Shown here one piece after another: positions 28,098 through 36,452 of a stretch of DNA of 64,000 bases. Source of the stretch: Sphingomonas morindae. GTDB taxonomy: Bacteria > Pseudomonadota > Alphaproteobacteria > Sphingomonadales > Sphingomonadaceae. The notes under the pieces were generated by a model. That model saw only the letters and a list, made by a program, of their open reading frames with translations, ran no database searches and was not told the origin of the DNA. Both the position numbers and the translations under genes were made by a program. The DNA is taken from NCBI RefSeq assembly GCF_023822065.1, contig NZ_CP084930.1, forward strand, positions 248,001 to 312,000. The letters are read 5' to 3'. Numbering within the stretch: position 1 is the first letter of the stretch; each line of letters starts with the position of its first letter.

Positions 28098-30068
28098 ATG
28101 CGGTGCAATCGGATCTTGTGCGGGCTGTTGGCGGCGAGCGCGCTCGGCGGCGCCCCGGCGCTGGCGGCCGGCAATCCGGGCTTCACCGGAGTCACCGCCT
28201 TTGGCGACAGCCTGAGCGACAGCGGCAATGTCGCCCGGCTCTCGGGATCGCCGGTGCCGCTGCGCTTCACCACCAATCCCGGCCTCACCACGGTGGAGGC
28301 GGTCGCCGCCGCCTATGGCCTGCCGCTCAGCGCGTCGCTGACGGGCGGCACCAACTTCGCCTATGGCGGCGCAGGCGTGGTGACCAACAGCCCCGGCACC
28401 CCCGCGATCGTCCCCACCGTCTCGCAGCAGGTGAGCGCCTATCTCGCCGCCAATGCGCGCGTGGATGGCGGGCGGCTCTATAGCCTGTGGGGCGGCGCCA
28501 ACGATATCTTCTACCACGCCACCGCCGTCGCCGCCGCCCAGACGGCGACGCGGCTGATCGCCGCCGCGACGGCCGGTCAGAGCGCCGCCCAGGCGGCCGC
28601 GACCGGCGCCGCCATCCAGGCGCAGGTGGCGCGCGCGGCGGGCGTGACGGCGCTGGAGGATCCGATCGCGGCGGGCCTGGCGATCAACGCCGCCGCGAGC
28701 CAGGAAGTGACGCTGCTCGGCCAGCTTCAGGCGGCGGGCGCGCGGACGATCCTGGTGTTCAACCTGCCGGATCTCGGCCTTACCCCACAGGCCCGGGCGC
28801 AGGACGCGGCGAGCCCCGGCACCGCCGCCGTGCTCACCAACTATGCCAAGGGCTACAACACCGTGCTGAGCGACGGCCTGTCCGGCCTCGGGCGCGGGAT
28901 CGTGCCGGTCAACACCTTCGCGCTGATTTCGGAGGCGGTGGCCAATCCCGCGGCGTTCGGCCTCACCAATGTGACGGTGCCGGCCTGCACCACGGCTAGC
29001 TCGATCAGCTGCACCCCGGCGACGCTGCGCGCCGCCGATGCCGCCACCACCTATCTCTTCGCCGATGGCGTGCATCCCACCGCGCAGGGCCATGCGCTGA
29101 TCGCGCAGCTGGTGGAAAGCGAATTCACCGCCGCGCAGGAAGCCTCGCTGCTCGCCGAGCAGCCGCTGGGCCTGCTTGACGAGCAGCGCAGCGCGCTGCG
29201 TCGCCAGATGCTGGTGCGGCAGCAGGCGCCGGCGGCGGGCACGCATCTGTTCGTGACGGGCACGCTGCTCCGCCCGCACTACGATGCGCAGGCCGTCCGC
29301 CCGGCCGCGCATGACGAAGGCAGCGCGACGATCGGCGTGGATCATGCGCTGAGCCCGGATCTCACCATCGGCGCCGCCTTCACGCTGGGCCTCGCCCGCC
29401 AGACCCGCGACGAAGGCCAGTTCCACCGGCTGCGCAACGACACCTATCTCGGCGCGCTGTTCGGCCAATATCAGCGCGGCAACGCCTATGTGATCGCCAG
29501 CATCGGCTATGGCGGCATCACCTACACGGATATCGAGCGCCGCTTCCAGCTCGGGCCGACGCTGCGCACCGAGCAGGGCGAGACCTGGGGCCGCACCGTC
29601 TCCGCCAATGCGACGGCGGGCTATTGGTTCGGCGGCGAGGGGCTGCGCGCCGGGCCCTTTGTCGGCATCGCCTATGATCGGGTCCATATCCACGGCTATG
29701 GCGAGCAGAGCGGCGACAGCAGCGCGATGCGCTTCGGCAGCCAGACCCGCGAGCAGCTGCTTGGCGAGGCCGGGCTGCGGCTGCAGGGGACGATCCAGGG
29801 TGGCGTGCCGCTCCATCCCTATGCCGAGATCGGCTATGCCTATGACGGCCGGGCGGACCGTCGCGCGGTGGAGACGGGGCTCACCACCATGGGCGGCAGC
29901 TTCAGCCTGCCCGGCTATCGCCCGGATCGGCAATGGGCGACCGCCGAGGCCGGGCTTTCCGCGCAGCTCGCCAGCCGCCTGACCGCCTATGCCGGCTATC
30001 AGGGCCGGTTCGCGGGCCGCGCCAGCAGCGCTCATGGCGGCACGGTGGGGCTCAGCTTCGGGCTGTGA
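28098..30068 (+). CDS. GDSL-lipase autotransporter (surface esterase)
   Basis: Type V secreted esterase whose catalytic passenger is displayed by a C-terminal 12-strand barrel. The 656-aa product has a signal peptide (ending near PALAAG), a GDSL/SGNH hydrolase (about 30-340) and an autotransporter barrel (about 385-656). Catalytic blocks are FGDSLSDSGN (nucleophile Ser), GGANDIFY (block III) and DGVHPTAQGH (Asp-x-x-His). ATG 28098 with CAGGAGAGG upstream gives the signal peptide. The C-terminus reads VGLSFGL, so the usual terminal aromatic is third from the end. EstA-like relatives hydrolyse lipids or esters and affect motility and biofilms. Confidence 0.92.
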   Translation: MRCNRILCGLLAASALGGAPALAAGNPGFTGVTAFGDSLSDSGNVARLSGSPVPLRFTTNPGLTTVEAVAAAYGLPLSASLTGGTNFAYGGAGVVTNSPGTPAIVPTVSQQVSAYLAANARVDGGRLYSLWGGANDIFYHATAVAAAQTATRLIAAATAGQSAAQAAATGAAIQAQVARAAGVTALEDPIAAGLAINAAASQEVTLLGQLQAAGARTILVFNLPDLGLTPQARAQDAASPGTAAVLTNYAKGYNTVLSDGLSGLGRGIVPVNTFALISEAVANPAAFGLTNVTVPACTTASSISCTPATLRAADAATTYLFADGVHPTAQGHALIAQLVESEFTAAQEASLLAEQPLGLLDEQRSALRRQMLVRQQAPAAGTHLFVTGTLLRPHYDAQAVRPAAHDEGSATIGVDHALSPDLTIGAAFTLGLARQTRDEGQFHRLRNDTYLGALFGQYQRGNAYVIASIGYGGITYTDIERRFQLGPTLRTEQGETWGRTVSANATAGYWFGGEGLRAGPFVGIAYDRVHIHGYGEQSGDSSAMRFGSQTREQLLGEAGLRLQGTIQGGVPLHPYAEIGYAYDGRADRRAVETGLTTMGGSFSLPGYRPDRQWATAEAGLSAQLASRLTAYAGYQGRFAGRASSAHGGTVGLSFGL

Positions 30069-30303
30069 CCGGCGCCGCGCCGCCGGCGACGGGCTGGCGG
30101 CTGCGGTGCACGACCATGCGATCGTGCAGCCGGGCGATGGCGCGGCTGGCGGTCCGCTCGCACAGCGCCGGCACCAGCGCATGGACGCCGCAGGCGAGGC
30201 CCGCGCCCAGCAAGGTGCCGGCAAAGCCCAGGGCGGTGCCCATGTGCGCGAAATAGCCTTCCCCCACGGCGCGCGGGTGCTCGAGAAACAGTCGGCGGAT
30301 CAT
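30052..30303 (-). CDS. DUF6356 family small membrane protein
   Basis: Conserved alphaproteobacterial protein of unknown function. The 83-aa product begins MIRRLFLEHPRAVGEGYFAH, has a hydrophobic segment (MGTALGFAGTLLGAGLACGV) and ends with the family-like RTASRAIARLHDRMVVHRS. Its 3' end overlaps the GDSL autotransporter by 17 nt on the opposite strand. It diverges from the Lrp-type regulator across 108 bp, with GGAG in AGCTTGGAGGAG-type sequence before the ATG. Identity rests on the N- and C-terminal patterns, so the family name is probable rather than proven. Confidence 0.75.
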   Translation of the reverse strand: MIRRLFLEHPRAVGEGYFAHMGTALGFAGTLLGAGLACGVHALVPALCERTASRAIARLHDRMVVHRSRQPVAGGAAPVTARS

Positions 30304-30411
30304 CGGCCTTTCTCCTCCAAGCGGAGATTACCCCGATCCGGGTGGGAAAATCGTTCTTTCTGGGGATGGATTCGGCTTAATTGGAGAAGACGCTGCCCGC
30401 CGGAGCCCCGA

Positions 30412-30879
30412 ATGGAGAATGTCGTTCTAGATGCCACCGATCGTCGGCTGATGGCGCTGCTCCAGGAGGATGCCGATATGCCGATCGCCGCTCTGGCCGA
30501 GCGCATCGGCCTTTCGCCCACGCCGTGCTGGAAGCGGATCAAGCGGCTGGAGCGCGCCGGCGTGATCGAGCGCCGCGTCGCGCTGCTCAATCGCGAGCGG
30601 CTGGGCCTGGGCGTGACGGTGTTCGTGGCGGTGCGCACCGCGCATCACAATGAGGAATGGCTGACGCGCTTCGCCGAGGGCGTGGCGGCCATCCCCGAGG
30701 TGGTGGAATTCTACCGGATGAGCGGCGAGGTCGACTATCTGCTCAAGGTCGTCGCCCGCGACATTCCGGATTATGACCGCATCTACCGCAAGCTCACCAA
30801 GGTGGCCGAGCTGCACGATGTCAGCTCGTCCTTCGCGATGCAGGAGATCAAGTCCACCACCGCCCTGCCGCTCGACTGA
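30412..30879 (+). CDS. Lrp/AsnC-family transcriptional regulator
   Basis: Leucine-responsive-type regulator, 155 aa. N-terminal winged helix-turn-helix (residues 5-60: LDATDRRLMALLQEDADMPI, LAERIGLSPTPCWKRIKRLE) joined to a RAM/ACT-like effector domain (about 65-145, with YRMSGEVDYLLKVVARDIPD). Such proteins form octamers that sense amino acids and often control a divergent neighbour and themselves. The 108-bp divergent region with the DUF6356 gene includes an AT-rich run (30345-30380) suited to binding. The true target is unknown. Confidence 0.92.
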   Translation: MENVVLDATDRRLMALLQEDADMPIAALAERIGLSPTPCWKRIKRLERAGVIERRVALLNRERLGLGVTVFVAVRTAHHNEEWLTRFAEGVAAIPEVVEFYRMSGEVDYLLKVVARDIPDYDRIYRKLTKVAELHDVSSSFAMQEIKSTTALPLD

Positions 30880-30904
30880 GCGGCGGGCGGCGGTGGCGCG
30901 CGGC

Positions 30905-31072
30905 TTACTTGCCGCGCAGCGTGTTGAGCAGCGCGACGCCGAGCACGCCGGCGAGCGTGGCGACGGCATAGGGGCGCTGCTTGGCGAAGCTCTTCACCTG
31001 ATCCACGATCTGCGGCTTGGCGGCGGTGGTGCTGGCACCCGCGGTGGCGCCGGTGGCGGTGTCGGTAACCAT
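30905..31072 (-). CDS. 55-aa membrane-anchored protein (YqjD/ElaB-like tail)
   Basis: Small gene starting at ATG 31072 with AAGGAG 11 nt upstream and ending in TAA at 30905. The product has a Thr/Ala-rich start (MVTDTATGATAGASTTAAKP), an amphipathic stretch (QIVDQVKSFAKQRPYA) and one C-terminal transmembrane helix (VATLAGVLGVALLNTL) ending RGK. This resembles the C-terminal anchor of YqjD/ElaB (DUF883) ribosome-associated stress proteins, but it is much shorter. An EcfG-like promoter lies about 36 bp upstream. It is convergent with the Lrp regulator. Confidence 0.7.
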   Translation of the reverse strand: MVTDTATGATAGASTTAAKPQIVDQVKSFAKQRPYAVATLAGVLGVALLNTLRGK

Positions 31073-31107
31073 GTCACGCTTCTCCTTGCTCTGGGGTCGG
31101 GCGGCTG

Positions 31108-31132
31108 AACGCAGAGCAAGGCCGGTGGTTCA
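31108..31132 (-). promoter_or_regulatory. EcfG-type (general stress) promoter candidate
   Basis: On the minus strand TGAAC (31132-31128), a 16-bp spacer and CGTT (31111-31108) match the alphaproteobacterial EcfG pattern GGAAC-N16/17-CGTT at 8 of 9 positions. It would start the 55-aa gene with a leader of about 28 nt. The match is short and could be chance. Confidence 0.4.
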
Positions 31133-31267
31133 GCGCCGCGCCGCGCCCTGGCGGAAACTGCGTATTTCTGCGGACGTAGATTACCGGAAGGGCCCGCGCG
31201 GCACGGACTTGTACAATATAGGGTGCGTTCATCTTCGCCACCCACCGCGTCCCAGCAAGAGAGCCGC

Positions 31268-31573
31268 ATGCGCACGCCCCGCTCCAGCCCGCTCACCACC
31301 GCCGAGAAGAAGCTGCGCGAGCAGGCGATGGAAGAGGCGGCGACGCTGTTCGCCAGCCAGGGCAGCCGCGCGATCGACATCCTGTCCGATCGCCTCCTCG
31401 CGCCCGGCCGCACCGCCGACGAACGCCGCGCCGATCGGCTGGCGCTGCGCCAGGTGGAGCATCTCGATCGCGAGCGGCGCAAGGCCAGCGACCCCGCCGT
31501 GCGGCCCGAATGGCGGATGCCGCTGCTGCGCCGCGCCGGGCTGCGCCTGTTCGGGCCTTCGGGCGAGCGTTAG
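31268..31573 (+). CDS. Small hydrophilic protein of unknown function
   Basis: I do not recognise this gene. The 101-aa product is charged and probably alpha-helical (SPLTTAEKKLREQAMEEAAT, then SRAIDILSDRLLAPGRTADE and VEHLDRERRKASD), without signal peptide or membrane segment. ATG 31268 has AAGAGAG just before it; an in-frame GTG at 31223 would add 15 unconvincing residues. TACAAT at 31212-31217 could be its -10 element, with no good -35. The stop overlaps the convergent exporter's stop by 3 nt. Confidence 0.6.
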   Translation: MRTPRSSPLTTAEKKLREQAMEEAATLFASQGSRAIDILSDRLLAPGRTADERRADRLALRQVEHLDRERRKASDPAVRPEWRMPLLRRAGLRLFGPSGER

Positions 31574-34179
31574 GCCCCGCCCCCGCGCCGCGCCGCGCCG
31601 CCCGGGCGCGGGCCGAGCAGCGCCGGCTCGAAGATCAGCGCGCAGATCAGCGTCCAGACCAGCGAGAGCATCAGGATCTTGCCCATGCTCGCGGTGCCGG
31701 GATGGCGCGAGAGCCACAGGCTGCCAAAGGCGCTGCCCGTCGCCAGCGCCGAGAAGAAGACGGCACGCGCCAGCGGCGATTGGAGCAGATCGCCCTGCCC
31801 CGCCCGCCACGCCATGACGAAATAGATGTGGAAGGCGGTGCCCACGCCGAACAGCAGCGGGAAGGCGATGATGTTGGCGAAGTTGATCGGCTGGCCGATC
31901 AGCACGCAGGTGCCGAGCGTGAGGAAGCCGGACAGCACCACCGGCGCCAAAGTGAAGGCCACCTCGCGCACGCTGCGCAGCACCAGCAGCAGCAACAGGC
32001 TCACCGCCAGCAGCGCGAGCAGCCCGGCCTCGACAAAGGCGCGCGCCACGGTGTGCGCGGCCGCCTGGGTGGAGACGGCGGGCCCCGTGGCATCGGGCGC
32101 GACCGCGCGCACCGCCGCCACGAAGCGGGCGAGCGCGGCATCGCTGCGATCGCGGCCGGCGGCGACGAGCTGGACCCGCGCCTGGCCATCGGCGGCGATC
32201 CACTCGCCGCGCACCTCGGGCGGCAGGCTGGCGACGGTGACCGGGCCGGCGGCAAGCGCGGCGCGCAGCTGATCCAGCAGCGTATCGAGCGGCGGCACCA
32301 GCAGCGCCGTCGCCGCCGCGCGCGCCGAGGCGGGGCCCGTCGCCAGCGCAGCGAAGCGGCGCGCGAGCCGGTCCCCCGCGCTGCCGGGCCGCGCCGCCGC
32401 GCCGAGCGCGCGCGCCGCCTTGGCCAGCGCGGCCTGGGTCTCGGCGTCGCTGGGCGGCGGCAGCGCCATCAGCGGATCGAGGCTGAAGCCGAGCAGCGTG
32501 GCGGCATTGCCGATCTCGGCGAGCTTGGCGGCTTGGTCGTCGGGCACGAAGCTCGACGCCGTCACTGCCCGGCCGACCTCGGGCAGCGCCGCCAGTCGCC
32601 GCGCCAGCGCATCGGCGGCCGGCAGCGACGGCGCCAGAATGTCGATGACGTTGGGATCGCGGAGCGGATCGCGCTGGAGATCGGCGAGCGTCGCCATCGC
32701 CTCGCCGCGGGGATTGCGCAGATGGAGCGGGTTGAAGTCGAACCGTACCAGCCACAGGCTGGCGATGCTCGCCACCATCGCCAGCGCGAACAGGCCGAGC
32801 ACCAGGCGGCGGCGGCGGATCAGGAAATGGTCCGCCGGGGCCAGCGCCGGGTTGCCCAGCTCGGCGCGCGGCGCGGACGGCGGCATCAGCATCAGCAGCG
32901 CCGGCAGCAGCGTCGCCGCGCCGAGCAGCGCCACGATCATCCCCAGCCCGGCGATCACGCCCAATTCGGCGATGCCGATATAGTCGGTGGGCAGGAAGGC
33001 GAGGAAGCCGAGACAGACGGCGCCCGCCGCGAGCAGCAGCGAGCCGCTGAGCGCGCGCGCCGCCGCCGCCATCGCGTCGCGCGGCAGCGGGTGGATCAGC
33101 CGCTCGGCCTGGAAGCGGACGCCGAGCTGGATGCCGAAATCCACGCCCAGACCCACGAACAGCGGGATGAAGGCCACCGAAATGAGGTTGAACCGGCCGA
33201 CCGCGAGCAGGCCGATCGCGGCGGTGACGATCAGCCCGGCGATGGTGGTGAGCAGGATCGCCGCGACCACCCGCCAGGAGCGCGTCGCCAGCCGCAAGGT
33301 CAGCAGCATCGCCAGCAGCATCGCCGCGCCCACCAGCCAGGCATGATCCGCCAGCGAGGCGAACTCCTCGTCCGACAGCGGCACCGATCCGGTCAGCCGC
33401 ACCGTCACGCCGCGCGCCGGGGTGAGGCCGAGCGCGCGGGCCGAGGCGCGCACCGCATCGGCGGCGGGGGCGCCCGGCATCAGCTCGTCATAGGCGAGGC
33501 GCGGGATCGCCAGCACCAGGCGCCGGCGCGGCGCGGCGAGACCGCCGCTTCCGCCGCCGCCGAGCAGCGCCTGCCACGAGAAAAAGGCCGGCCGGCCGGC
33601 CGCCTGCGCGTCCAGCGCCGCCGCCATGGCGGCCAGCGGCGGATCGGTGCGCGCGGGCGGCGCGGCGCCGCGCGCCATGCCTTCGGCCAGTGTCGAGACC
33701 ATATTGGCGATGCCGCGCAGCGACGGATCGGCCGCGAGCGGGCCGAGAAAGGGCTGGGCGGCGATCATCGCGCGGCTCGCCGCCGCGACATCCGCCCGGC
33801 TGCCGAACAAAAGCCCCTCGCGCGCGAAGAAAGGGCCGCCATCCGGCCGGGCGACGCGGCGGAAATGCGCCGGATCCGCCGCCATCCGCGCCGCCAGCGC
33901 GGCCGCGCCGCGTTCGGCGAGTTCCGGCGTGGCGCCATCCACCACCACCAGCAGCGTATCGCCATTTTGCGGAAAGGCCGCATCCATGCGCTGCTCGGCC
34001 ACGCGCCACGCCACCTTGGGCGAGATCAGCGCGGTCGCATCGGTCGTCATCGCGAAGCGGCCGCCGGCGACCAGCAGCGCCGCGATCGTGACGAGCAGCG
34101 AGACGAGCAGGACGAGGCGGGGGCGGCGGCAGGCGAAGCCGACCAGACGCGCGAGCAAGGGAGCCATGGCCGCGCTCAT
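31570..34179 (-). CDS. HpnN-like RND (MMPL) lipid transporter
   Basis: Predicted inner-membrane RND exporter of the MMPL type, resembling HpnN, which moves hopanoids toward the outer membrane. The 869-aa product has one N-terminal helix (LVLLVSLLVTIAALLVAGG), a large periplasmic loop, five helices (about 270-440) including FVGLGVDFGIQLGVRFQAER, another loop and a second helix bundle ending near FEPALLGPRPGG. Length and the GVDFGIQ motif match HpnN. No hopanoid synthesis gene is adjacent, so the cargo is inferred. ATG 34179 is tentative; ATG 34167 is an alternative, and both lack a strong Shine-Dalgarno. Confidence 0.8.
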   Translation of the reverse strand: MSAAMAPLLARLVGFACRRPRLVLLVSLLVTIAALLVAGGRFAMTTDATALISPKVAWRVAEQRMDAAFPQNGDTLLVVVDGATPELAERGAAALAARMAADPAHFRRVARPDGGPFFAREGLLFGSRADVAAASRAMIAAQPFLGPLAADPSLRGIANMVSTLAEGMARGAAPPARTDPPLAAMAAALDAQAAGRPAFFSWQALLGGGGSGGLAAPRRRLVLAIPRLAYDELMPGAPAADAVRASARALGLTPARGVTVRLTGSVPLSDEEFASLADHAWLVGAAMLLAMLLTLRLATRSWRVVAAILLTTIAGLIVTAAIGLLAVGRFNLISVAFIPLFVGLGVDFGIQLGVRFQAERLIHPLPRDAMAAAARALSGSLLLAAGAVCLGFLAFLPTDYIGIAELGVIAGLGMIVALLGAATLLPALLMLMPPSAPRAELGNPALAPADHFLIRRRRLVLGLFALAMVASIASLWLVRFDFNPLHLRNPRGEAMATLADLQRDPLRDPNVIDILAPSLPAADALARRLAALPEVGRAVTASSFVPDDQAAKLAEIGNAATLLGFSLDPLMALPPPSDAETQAALAKAARALGAAARPGSAGDRLARRFAALATGPASARAAATALLVPPLDTLLDQLRAALAAGPVTVASLPPEVRGEWIAADGQARVQLVAAGRDRSDAALARFVAAVRAVAPDATGPAVSTQAAAHTVARAFVEAGLLALLAVSLLLLLVLRSVREVAFTLAPVVLSGFLTLGTCVLIGQPINFANIIAFPLLFGVGTAFHIYFVMAWRAGQGDLLQSPLARAVFFSALATGSAFGSLWLSRHPGTASMGKILMLSLVWTLICALIFEPALLGPRPGGAARRGGGA

Positions 34180-34275
34180 GGCCCAGCGCGCCGATCGAGA
34201 CAAGCAGCGCGGCGCCCGGCACCCGGCGGCGCGTCCGCTCGTTGGATCGGCATCAGGCCAGAAGGACGATGCGCC

Positions 34276-34668
34276 ATGCCCAGAACCGCTTTGTCGCTGC
34301 CGCTGCTGCTGGCGACGCTCGCCACGCCGCTCGCGGCGCGCCCCGCCTCGCTCGACGCGACGCTCGCCGGCCGCACCGCCGGGGCGCCGCGCAGCTGTCT
34401 GCCCGCCTTTCTCGGCGATCGCGGCAGCCAAAGCTTTCCCGGCGCGCTGCTCTATGGCGGCAGCAGCAGCACCATCTACCTCAACCGGCTACCGAACTGC
34501 ACGGCGCTCACGCCGGATCGGGTGGTGGTGATCCGCAGCTATGGCTCCGGCCCCTGCCGCGGCGATATCGTCGAGGTCCGCGAGCGGTTCACGCCGGTGC
34601 CGGTGGGCAGCTGCGCGCTCGGCGATTTCATCCCCTACAGCAAGCCCCGGCACCGCGCGGCTCAATAG
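34276..34668 (+). CDS. Secreted small protein, DUF6491-like
   Basis: Function unknown. The 130-aa product has a signal peptide (ALSLPLLLATLATPLAARP) and a mature domain with four cysteines (RSCLPAF, PNCTAL, GPCRGD, GSCALG) likely to form two disulfides in the periplasm. The pattern of a Tyr-x-Asn-x-Leu-x-x-x-Cys segment followed by Cys-x-Gly-Asp-x-Val and a C-terminal Cys-x-Leu-Gly-x-Phe resembles DUF6491. GAAGGACG precedes ATG 34276. It diverges from the HpnN-like gene and overlaps the convergent acyl-CoA synthetase by 7 nt. Confidence 0.7.
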   Translation: MPRTALSLPLLLATLATPLAARPASLDATLAGRTAGAPRSCLPAFLGDRGSQSFPGALLYGGSSSTIYLNRLPNCTALTPDRVVVIRSYGSGPCRGDIVEVRERFTPVPVGSCALGDFIPYSKPRHRAAQ

Positions 34669-36452
34669 GCCGCGTTGCGGTACAAAGCGTCGAGCCGCTC
34701 GCCATAGCGCGCGCGCAGCACATGGCGGCGCACCTTCAACGAGGGAGTCAGCTCGCCATTTTCGGTGGTGAAGGGTTCGTCCGCCAGAATGATGCGGCGG
34801 ATCTTCTCGATCGGCGAGAGGCGCGCATTCACCCGGTCCACCGCCGCTTGCAGCGCGCGCACCAGCGCCGCCTCGTCCGCCGGTCCCTGCGACCGGCGCC
34901 ACGCCTCGCGCCATTCCGGATCGGGCACGACGAGCGCGACCAGATAGGGCCGGCGATCGCCCGACACCATCGCCTGCACGATCTCCGGCTGGAGGGTGAG
35001 CATGCCCTCCACCCGCTGCGGCGCGACATTGTCGCCCTTGTCGTTGACGATGATGTCCTTCTTTCGATCGGTGATGACCAGCCGCCCGGCCTCGTCGAGA
35101 TGGCCGATATCGCCGGTATGCAGCCAGCCCGCCTCGTCGATCGCCTGCGCGGTCTCCTGCTCGGCGCGCCAATAGCCGTGCATCACCGATTCACCGCGCA
35201 CCAGTATCTCGCCATCCTCGGCGATGCGCAGCGTCATGCCGCTGATCGGCGGCCCAACCGTATCCAGCTTGATCCCCGCCTTGGGTCGGTTGCAGCTGAT
35301 CACCGGCGCCGCCTCGGTCTGGCCATAGCCTTGCAGGATCACCAGGCCGAGCGACTGGAAGAAGCGGCCCACCTCCGGATTCAGCGGCGCGCCGCCCGAG
35401 ACCAGCGCCTTCATGCGGCCGCCGAAGCGCGCCCGGACGCGGCGCCGGATGGTGGCGGCGAGCAGCAGATCGAGCGGCCGTTGCCACGGCCGGGGCTGAT
35501 CCGGCAGCGCGAGCGCCTGATCCAGCAGCCAGGCCGGCACCCGCCCCTGCTTCTCGATCGCCTTCACCACGCGCGCGCGGAGCAGCTCGAACAGGCGCGG
35601 CACCACCACCATGATGGTGGGCCGCACCTCCTCGATATTGGCGGCGAGCTTCTCGAGCCCCTCGGCATAATAGATCTGGGCGCCGATCGCGATCGGCAGG
35701 AACTGGCCGGCGCTGTGCTCATAGGCGTGGCTCAGCGGCAGGAAGGAGAGGAACACCTCCTCCCCCATGCCGAAATCCTCGTCGATGATGCGCGCGCAGC
35801 CGCTGATATTGTGGAGGATCGCGCCATGATGCTGACGCACCCCGCGCGGCGCGCCGCCGGTGCCCGAGGTGTAGATGAGGCAGGCCAGATCATCGCGGCG
35901 GAGCGCGGCCGCGCCGGCGACGCAGGCCGCCACCGTCGCCGGCTCGGCGAACAGCGCCTCGAGCCGCTCGAACAGGAAGCTGCCGGACTGGCCGATGCGC
36001 ATCTCGTCCATGCCGATCAGCCGCGTGCAGCAGCCCGCCCCGAGCATAGCCGGCACCAGCCGGTGCGCCAGCGCCTGCGTGGAGACGATCGCCATCACCG
36101 CGCCGCTGTTTTCCAGCACATGCGCATGATCCGCGCTGGTGTTGCTGGTATAGGCCGGCACCGTCACCCCGCCCGCCGCCATGATGGCGAGATCGGCGAT
36201 CAGCCATTCGGGCCGGTTCTCGGACACCAGCAGCACGCGATCGCCCGGCTTCAGCCCGCGCGCCTGGAGCGCGGCGGCGAGCGCGGCGACCCTGTCGGCC
36301 ACCGCCCGCCAGCTCAGCGCGACCCAGCCCGTCTCGGCCTTGCGCCACAGAAAGGGCGCCTCGCCGCGCTCCGCCGCGCGGGTGAAGAAGAGCGAAACGA
36401 GGTTGGGCGTCTCGGCAAGCGGCGGCAGCGCCGTCCCGCGGGCAGCCGCCAT
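34662..36452 (-). CDS. Long-chain fatty-acid--CoA ligase (AMP-forming)
   Basis: Activates fatty acids through an acyl-adenylate to acyl-CoA for degradation or lipid synthesis. The 596-aa product has the P-loop-like AMP motif YTSGTGGAPRGV (family form YTSGTTGxPKG), FLPLSHAYEH, the A5 motif GYGQTEAAPVISC, GWLHTGDIGHLDEAGRLVIT and KKDIIVNDKGDNVAPQRVE near the C-terminal subdomain. It belongs to the long-chain (FAA1/FadD15-like) group by size and motifs. Its ATG overlaps the glgP stop (TGATG), so it is translationally coupled to glycogen phosphorylase. Confidence 0.9.
   Translation of the reverse strand: MAAARGTALPPLAETPNLVSLFFTRAAERGEAPFLWRKAETGWVALSWRAVADRVAALAAALQARGLKPGDRVLLVSENRPEWLIADLAIMAAGGVTVPAYTSNTSADHAHVLENSGAVMAIVSTQALAHRLVPAMLGAGCCTRLIGMDEMRIGQSGSFLFERLEALFAEPATVAACVAGAAALRRDDLACLIYTSGTGGAPRGVRQHHGAILHNISGCARIIDEDFGMGEEVFLSFLPLSHAYEHSAGQFLPIAIGAQIYYAEGLEKLAANIEEVRPTIMVVVPRLFELLRARVVKAIEKQGRVPAWLLDQALALPDQPRPWQRPLDLLLAATIRRRVRARFGGRMKALVSGGAPLNPEVGRFFQSLGLVILQGYGQTEAAPVISCNRPKAGIKLDTVGPPISGMTLRIAEDGEILVRGESVMHGYWRAEQETAQAIDEAGWLHTGDIGHLDEAGRLVITDRKKDIIVNDKGDNVAPQRVEGMLTLQPEIVQAMVSGDRRPYLVALVVPDPEWREAWRRSQGPADEAALVRALQAAVDRVNARLSPIEKIRRIILADEPFTTENGELTPSLKVRRHVLRARYGERLDALYRNAAY

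Noticed and set aside
31510-34275. A very long plus-strand frame antisense to the HpnN-like gene, running into the DUF6491-like gene
   Set aside because: Only the last 130 codons from ATG 34276 look like a protein (signal peptide, cysteines); the rest is Arg/Gln-rich shadow sequence.
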